28,019 bases of DNA from Verrucomicrobiales bacterium. GTDB lineage: Bacteria > Verrucomicrobiota > Verrucomicrobiia > Verrucomicrobiales > DEV007. Both the position numbers and the translations under genes were made by a program. Every line of letters starts with the position of its first letter. The stretch's first letter is position 1. Location: positions 14,725 through 42,743 of the forward strand of contig NYVP01000136.1 of NCBI GenBank assembly GCA_002684575.1. Reading direction: 5' to 3'. Below are positions 23,918 through 28,019 of the stretch, piece by piece. The notes under the pieces were generated by a model. It did no database searches. It was not told where the DNA came from and worked only from the letters and a program-made list of their open reading frames with translations.

Positions 23918-25368
23918 TTTGGAGGCACCAATTAGGAGATTCATCAGAAAAAGATGTCTTAGTTTATGAAGAAAAAGACGAAACTTTTTATTGTTATGTT
24001 TATACCTCGAAATCCGGTAAATATGTAATCATTGGATCCAGTCAAACATTGACCGATGAATATCGATTTATCGATTCCACGAAACCTCATGACGAGTTTC
24101 AACTATTTGATCAGAGAGTCAGAGGCCTTGAGTACGATATCGATCATATTGATGATCTGTTTTATATTCGTACTAACTTAGAAGCAGAGAATTTTAGGCT
24201 GATGTCTGCTACAGAAAAAAAGACATCAAGGTCGGAATGGAGGGAAGTTCTGCCTCAGAGAGACGGAATTCATTTGAATGATTTTGAGGTTTTTCAAGAA
24301 TTTATTGTTCTCGAAGATCAAGAAAATGGTCTTATTAAATTGAGGATTATAAATCAACAAGAAGGGACAATTGATGAAATTGAGTTCGGAGAGCCAACTT
24401 ACACGGCTTGGATAGATGTTAATTTGGAGTCAAATGTAGATTGGGTTCGCTTGGGTTTCAGTTCGCTCAAAACTCCTGAAACCTTGTTTGAATATAATTT
24501 AAGAACCAAGGAAAGACGTACTCTTAAGAGGCAAACTGTTCTCAATGATTATGATCCTTCGGATTATGTAACAGAACGACATATGGTTGTTGCCAGGGAT
24601 GGTTTATCAGTACCATTGTCCATTGTATACAAAGAAAATGCTTTTTCTAAGGATGGAAATCATCCTCTGCTTCTATATGCCTATGGGGCTTATGGTTACA
24701 GTAGTGAACCCTCATTTAGAGGTAGTAGAATTAGTCTTCTCGATCGAGGTTTTGCTTTTGCTATTGCCCATGTTCGTGGGGGTCAGGAAATGGGTAGAGC
24801 TTGGTATGAGTCGGGTAAATTAATGAATAAAAAAAATACATTTAATGATTTCATTGATTGTGCAGAATATTTGATTACTAAGAATTATACTTCTAGAGGA
24901 AAATTATGTGCTAGCGGTGCCAGTGCCGGGGGATTGTTAATGGGCGCCATTGTTAACGAAAGGCCTGAGCTTTTTGCATCGGTCATAGCTGAAGTTCCTT
25001 GGGTGGATTGTGTGACTACAATGCTGGATCAGTCTATTCCCTTAACTACAGCAGAGTTTGACGAATGGGGCGACCCTTCGCAAAAAGCAGTTTTTGAGTA
25101 TATGCTAAGTTATTCTCCTTATGATAATGTCAAAGCGACTGATTATCCAAATATGTTAGTGATTGCAGGATTCAATGATTCACAGGTACAGTATTGGGAG
25201 CCAGCAAAATGGGTTGCTAGATTAAGGTCTAAAAAAACTGATAATAATTTGCTGCTTCTGAAGACTAATTTCGATTCAGGACATGGAGGCGCCTCAGGTA
25301 GGTTTGATAAGTATCGTGAGTTGGCAATGGAATATGCATTTCTAATTCACACAGTTTCTAATAATTAA
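23902..25368 (+). CDS. Prolyl oligopeptidase, catalytic part (frameshifted)
   Basis: The rest of the S9A peptidase: remaining propeller blades and the alpha/beta-hydrolase domain. Numbering from the TTG at 23902, the catalytic serine is S341 in CASGASAGG, the aspartate D426 in AGFNDSQV, and the histidine H461 in DSGHGG. GGQEMGRAWYESGK and KNTFNDFIDCAEYL are typical of the family (oligopeptidase B/prolyl oligopeptidase type), which cleaves short peptides after basic residues or proline. The TTG is only the first possible start in this frame; the natural product is most likely a fusion with the upstream part of about 700 residues, the usual family size. All catalytic residues are intact and the frame has no further defect, which argues against a long-dead pseudogene. 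Confidence 0.88.
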   Translation: MRSFQVWRHQLGDSSEKDVLVYEEKDETFYCYVYTSKSGKYVIIGSSQTLTDEYRFIDSTKPHDEFQLFDQRVRGLEYDIDHIDDLFYIRTNLEAENFRLMSATEKKTSRSEWREVLPQRDGIHLNDFEVFQEFIVLEDQENGLIKLRIINQQEGTIDEIEFGEPTYTAWIDVNLESNVDWVRLGFSSLKTPETLFEYNLRTKERRTLKRQTVLNDYDPSDYVTERHMVVARDGLSVPLSIVYKENAFSKDGNHPLLLYAYGAYGYSSEPSFRGSRISLLDRGFAFAIAHVRGGQEMGRAWYESGKLMNKKNTFNDFIDCAEYLITKNYTSRGKLCASGASAGGLLMGAIVNERPELFASVIAEVPWVDCVTTMLDQSIPLTTAEFDEWGDPSQKAVFEYMLSYSPYDNVKATDYPNMLVIAGFNDSQVQYWEPAKWVARLRSKKTDNNLLLLKTNFDSGHGGASGRFDKYRELAMEYAFLIHTVSNN

Positions 25369-25408
25369 AATTACTGGTAAAATTTTATTAAAGAGTGTTT
25401 TCTGGGGT

Positions 25409-27055
25409 ATGAAAAAATATCTTACCTCTTTATTTATTGGTCTATCAATTGGTCTGTTTTTAGAGGCCTCTAACGCTGAGGGAAAATTGAAAGTTTTTAT
25501 CTTTGCGGGTCAGTCTAATATGGTTGGGTCGGATTCTAATGTAAAAGCAATAGACGATTTTTCTCCCTATGTGGGATACGGAAAAGAGCAACAAAACAAT
25601 ATGTTTTATTATTCTATTGGGCGTGAGAAAAAGTTTAAATCTGAGGGATGGGAATCACTCAAACCCGTGAATAATGTGGTCGGTCCTGAGATCAGTTTTG
25701 CGAGGAAGGTCGCTGGTACCATCAATGAGCCAGTTGCTATTATTAAATGCGCTGCAGGGGGTACTCATCTTGGCGGGGATTGGAACCCTGATAAACCCTC
25801 AGGATTCAAAATGTATCCTCTCGCTTTGACTTTAGTTAAAAACGCTCTTGATGAATTAAAGAAAAAAAATATCGATTATGAAATTGAGGGTTTCATGTGG
25901 CATCAAGGTGAGAATGACATGTTCAATGAAGATTATATGAAGAATTATGGAGACAATCTTCAAAATTTTCTCAAAAGATGGCGTCAGGACGTAGGAGTTC
26001 CTAATCTTAAATTTTATGTTGGTGAACTTTGTACTAAGACGATATGGGGGATGGATCTAAGGCCTAGAATGTATGCGATTAGTAAAGGTCAGAGACAAGT
26101 AACAGAATCTGACGATTTTGCAGAATATGTGCCAACAGCCCATATCGGCGTTGAGATAGGAGGTGGTGTTGGCCTTCATTATCATTACGGTACTCTTGGT
26201 CAGCTTCAGCATGGTATTAATTATGCCAACGCATATTTAAGTTCTTTGGGTAAAGTTGAAAGCGATTCAAGAAAACTTAATAAATGGCCTTATCCACGGG
26301 GCGGTATTGTGAAATTATTTATAATGGCAGGTCATCGAAATATGGAAGGGGAGAGAGCCTTTAAAGATGATCTTAAAAAGATAAAAGATAAAAAATTACT
26401 TTTAGATAATAATTTAGATGTTGCCTACAAGTATAGTTTAGGAGGTGATTACAAAGTCTCTCAAGAATGGGAGCCTTTGGGTTTGGTTGATTATTATAGT
26501 AGCTTTGGTCCTGAATTGAGTTTCGGATCTTTTTTGGATAAAAAAAATATTGGAGACTTTGCAATTGCAAAGTTTACTCATAGCGGATCTCAAATTATAG
26601 ATTGGACCCCTGAAGGAAGTATGGCCGAATCTCGTAACTTATATGATAAATTCATTAGATTCATAAAGGAGTCAATTAGCGAGATTCGTGAAAAAGGAAA
26701 CGAGGTAAAGTTGGAGGGTATTTTTTATCATATCGGGGAAAATGACATGTCTTTTGGACCTCACCGAACTAACGCACCTAGGTGGATTAGTGCAATAGTT
26801 GAACAGAGCCGTAAGGATCTGAGAAATGAAGAATTGGATTGGTACTTAAGTCAACAACCGCCTACAGATGACAAGAGTGTTAATAGGATAAATGTTGTTT
26901 CAGAAATAGAGAAAATGGTTAAGGATGATGATCATCTCTTTCACATTAAGGCGTTTGATCTTGTTCCTCAGGCAAAAAAATTAGTTATTTCAACTGAAGG
27001 CATTGTTCAGTTGGGAGAGATTTTAGGAGATTATTATTTAAACAATACTCAATGA
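25409..27055 (+). CDS. Secreted tandem SASA (sialate O-acetylesterase-like) protein
   Basis: A 548-residue exported protein with two SGNH-type SASA (DUF303) domains. A signal peptide spans residues 1-23 (cleavage after ASNA). Domain 1 (about 27-285) has the nucleophile block AGQSNMVG (S36), GPEISFA (about 95), WHQGENDM (about 163-170) and a histidine-rich LHYHYGTLGQLQHG segment near the catalytic-histidine place. Domain 2 (about 300-545) repeats the layout: MAGHRNMEG (about 305), GPELSFG, YHIGENDM (about 439-446), but its serine is replaced by arginine, so it is probably not an esterase. The family deacetylates sugars such as sialic acid or xylan; the substrate here is not known. It lies 40 nt after the peptidase and is the last gene of the rightward run. 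Confidence 0.87.
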   Translation: MKKYLTSLFIGLSIGLFLEASNAEGKLKVFIFAGQSNMVGSDSNVKAIDDFSPYVGYGKEQQNNMFYYSIGREKKFKSEGWESLKPVNNVVGPEISFARKVAGTINEPVAIIKCAAGGTHLGGDWNPDKPSGFKMYPLALTLVKNALDELKKKNIDYEIEGFMWHQGENDMFNEDYMKNYGDNLQNFLKRWRQDVGVPNLKFYVGELCTKTIWGMDLRPRMYAISKGQRQVTESDDFAEYVPTAHIGVEIGGGVGLHYHYGTLGQLQHGINYANAYLSSLGKVESDSRKLNKWPYPRGGIVKLFIMAGHRNMEGERAFKDDLKKIKDKKLLLDNNLDVAYKYSLGGDYKVSQEWEPLGLVDYYSSFGPELSFGSFLDKKNIGDFAIAKFTHSGSQIIDWTPEGSMAESRNLYDKFIRFIKESISEIREKGNEVKLEGIFYHIGENDMSFGPHRTNAPRWISAIVEQSRKDLRNEELDWYLSQQPPTDDKSVNRINVVSEIEKMVKDDDHLFHIKAFDLVPQAKKLVISTEGIVQLGEILGDYYLNNTQ

Positions 27056-27061
27056 TTTTTT

Positions 27062-27095
27062 GATAACCCTTTAGATAGATTATCGAGGTGTTTTT
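27062..27095. terminator. Weak hairpin between convergent SASA and YceI genes
   Basis: GATAA (27062-27066) pairs with TTATC (27080-27084) and is followed by GAGGTG and five T (27091-27095), in the 38-nt gap between two convergent genes. The stem is short and the loop long (13 nt), so termination here is plausible by position more than by structure. Confidence 0.25.
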
Positions 27096-27705
27096 ATTGA
27101 GATTGAGCAATCAAGTTTAGTTTGATGATAACTTCATCACGAATGAGGTCATCGACTTTTCCTGCGTAGCTGATTCCAAAATCTTGTCTATTAATATCAA
27201 ATTCTGCCTTCAATGATACGGAGTTTTCATCGTGAATTACTTGGGTCGGGAAAGTAATATTTTTAGTTACTCCGCGAAGCGTCAAATTGCCTGAAAGTTC
27301 GTATTTTCCCTCTAGACTTTTTGAGAAATTTGTCGCTACAAATTTACTCTCGGGATAATTTTCAACATCAAAAAAGTCTTCTGCCTTCAAGTGTTTTGTG
27401 AGTCGTTCATCGTCGGACCATGTTGAATTCATATCAATGGTAAATTGACCTGATTGAGGTTCATCATCTTTTAGATCAAAGCTACCTGTAAAATTTTTAA
27501 ATCCTCCTTCTCGGCTACCTGTAACTTTCGAACCAATGAATCCAATCGTAGAATCTTTATTGAATATATAGGTCTTTCCGTCGATGGAGGTTGCTGCTTC
27601 CGCTACTTCTGCAATTTTTGCGTCGACTGTTGAGTCTGCCGGATTACTACAAGAAGCTAGAATTATAATTAAAGGAGTGATTAGTAATTTTATTGAAGAC
27701 TTCAT
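27094..27705 (-). CDS. YceI-like lipoprotein
   Basis: A 203-residue lipoprotein with a YceI domain, a lipocalin-like barrel that binds isoprenoid-type lipids. The lipobox LASC places the lipidated cysteine at C19; serine at +2 suggests outer-membrane location. After a linker of about 20 residues, the YceI domain (about 43-203) shows TYIFNKDSTIGFIGSKVTG, GGFKNFTGSFDL, FTIDMNSTWSDDERLTKHLKAEDFFDVENYPESKF, LSGNLTLRGVTKNITFP and FDINRQDFGISY, all typical, including the DERL..HL..FFD.E.YP block. Function in this organism is unknown; relatives are tied to stress or to quinone handling. It is transcribed leftward, convergent with the SASA gene, with a candidate promoter upstream and no clear ribosome site. 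Confidence 0.93.
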   Translation of the reverse strand: MKSSIKLLITPLIIILASCSNPADSTVDAKIAEVAEAATSIDGKTYIFNKDSTIGFIGSKVTGSREGGFKNFTGSFDLKDDEPQSGQFTIDMNSTWSDDERLTKHLKAEDFFDVENYPESKFVATNFSKSLEGKYELSGNLTLRGVTKNITFPTQVIHDENSVSLKAEFDINRQDFGISYAGKVDDLIRDEVIIKLNLIAQSQ

Positions 27706-27731
27706 ATTTTTAGAAAGGCTTTATTTAAGAA

Positions 27732-27760
27732 ATAATATCTTTGATGACCAATGACACCAA
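27732..27760 (-). promoter_or_regulatory. Candidate sigma-70-type promoter for the YceI gene
   Basis: Read on the minus strand, TTGGTG (27760-27755) and TATTAT (27737-27732) are separated by 17 nt, the ideal spacing. The -10 matches at five of six positions, the -35 at three. Transcription would start about 20 nt upstream of the ATG at 27705. Confidence 0.3.
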
Positions 27761-27770
27761 TAAAAGTGGT

Positions 27771-27790
27771 ACACTCTATTATTACAGTGT
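27771..27790. promoter_or_regulatory. Short inverted repeat upstream of YceI promoter
   Basis: ACACT (27771-27775) and AGTGT (27786-27790) are inverted halves 10 nt apart, starting 11 nt upstream of the candidate -35 box. It could bind a regulator, but five-base half-sites occur readily by chance. The rest of the 184-nt stretch before the possible gene end at 27890 shows no other clear signal apart from the hairpin at 27855. Confidence 0.15.
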
Positions 27791-27854
27791 TTGCTGATTG
27801 GTTCAAGTTTATTCACTTTCATTTTACTCTAACTGACAACACAAAGTGACAACA

Positions 27855-27877
27855 AGAGGTGTCTCTTTTGAGCCTCT
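27855..27877 (-). terminator. Hairpin downstream of the right-edge partial frame
   Basis: AGAGG (27855-27859) pairs with CCTCT (27873-27877), and inside it CTC (27863-27865) with GAG (27870-27872), around a four-base loop, with a 3-nt bulge. It lies 12 nt past the stop of the possible leftward gene at the right edge. No strong T run follows in that direction, so it is only a possible terminator. Confidence 0.3.
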
Positions 27878-27889
27878 AACTTGTAAGAT

Positions 27890-28018
27890 CTATCTCCTCA
27901 CTAGATCCATTGTGGAATCCCAATCTAGAGGTGATTGATTAGTCTCTTGTCTTTCGATCCTGTTCCTCATCGGGATATGTTTTCTCCAGTACCTGCTATG
28001 GAGAAGATATATTCCAAC
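27890..28018 (-). CDS. Possible 3' end of a leftward gene, cut by window edge
   Basis: On the minus strand one frame is open from the window edge for 42 codons to a TAG at 27892-27890. Its end, RNRIERQETNQSPLDWDS and TMDLVRR, is rich in charged residues and looks like a real protein tail, perhaps the cytosolic end of a membrane protein, but I do not recognise a family. Support: a hairpin follows 12 nt after the stop, and the other two leftward frames close quickly near the edge. Against: 42 open codons can arise by chance, and a strong plus-strand hairpin overlaps it. Confidence 0.35.
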   Translation of the reverse strand, partial: VGIYLLHSRYWRKHIPMRNRIERQETNQSPLDWDSTMDLVRR

Positions 28019-28019
28019 T

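Noticed and set aside
23267..25368. Two independent peptidase genes
   Set aside because: The C-terminal frame lacks a proper start and signal, and a single -1 slip joins both into the normal family length and sequence.
1..28019. CRISPR arrays, tRNA/rRNA genes, insertion sequences, integrases, riboswitches
   Set aside because: No regularly spaced repeats, cloverleaf-like segments, transposase motifs or long structured leaders were seen; intergenic gaps are mostly under 140 nt.

Overview
The window looks like chromosomal DNA from an AT-rich, Gram-negative bacterium of the Planctomycetota-Verrucomicrobiota-Chlamydiota superphylum, most likely a marine Verrucomicrobiota (Opitutae-like). This is inference from protein style. 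There is a 3,441-residue secreted protein ending in a calcium-binding-like stretch (DPDKDGVSNLLEYVFGLNP) plus a short beta-rich tail, an arrangement I associate with Verrucomicrobiota. There is a PQQ-type propeller opening with WPRFRG, a GspG-like protein, and a tandem sialate-esterase protein. Start sites rarely have a clear Shine-Dalgarno sequence, and GTG or TTG starts seem common. I see no rRNA, tRNA, CRISPR array, transposase or phage gene.

Layout. Positions 1-4332 are housekeeping: a leftward pair (sua5/tsaC-type threonylcarbamoyl-AMP synthase, then murJ, cut by the left edge) diverges from a rightward pair (aroK, queG). Positions 4399-15524 hold the giant secreted protein (signal peptide, cadherin-like repeats, jelly-roll modules, four lamin-tail domains, a CotH kinase domain, a beta-helix) and a small secreted carbohydrate-binding-like protein just downstream. 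Positions 15552-16753 are a divergent, nearly overlapping SRPBCC/SDR pair. The SDR gene ends against the convergent recD2 (16750-18927). Positions 19054-20247 carry an unknown exported protein and a GspG-like membrane protein. Positions 20379-27055 are a rightward run: secreted beta-propeller, YjbQ, an aldo/keto-reductase-like protein, a prolyl oligopeptidase split by a frameshift, and a tandem SASA esterase-like protein. The right end carries a leftward YceI lipoprotein and possibly the 3' end of another leftward gene.

Much of the accessory content is exported and hydrolytic or adhesive (CotH/LTD giant, carbohydrate-binding module, prolyl oligopeptidase, SASA esterase, beta-propeller, YceI), as expected for a polymer-degrading or surface-attached bacterium. 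I did not find a convincing new defence or mobile system. The best unusual signals are: (1) an extra domain of about 100 residues inside a periplasmic loop of MurJ; (2) jelly-roll pairs nested at the same point in two cadherin-like repeats of the giant protein; (3) a -1 frameshift at a T_TTT_TTT slippery heptamer in the prolyl oligopeptidase, with a hairpin downstream; and (4) several enzyme-family proteins missing canonical catalytic residues (SDR, AKR, second SASA domain).
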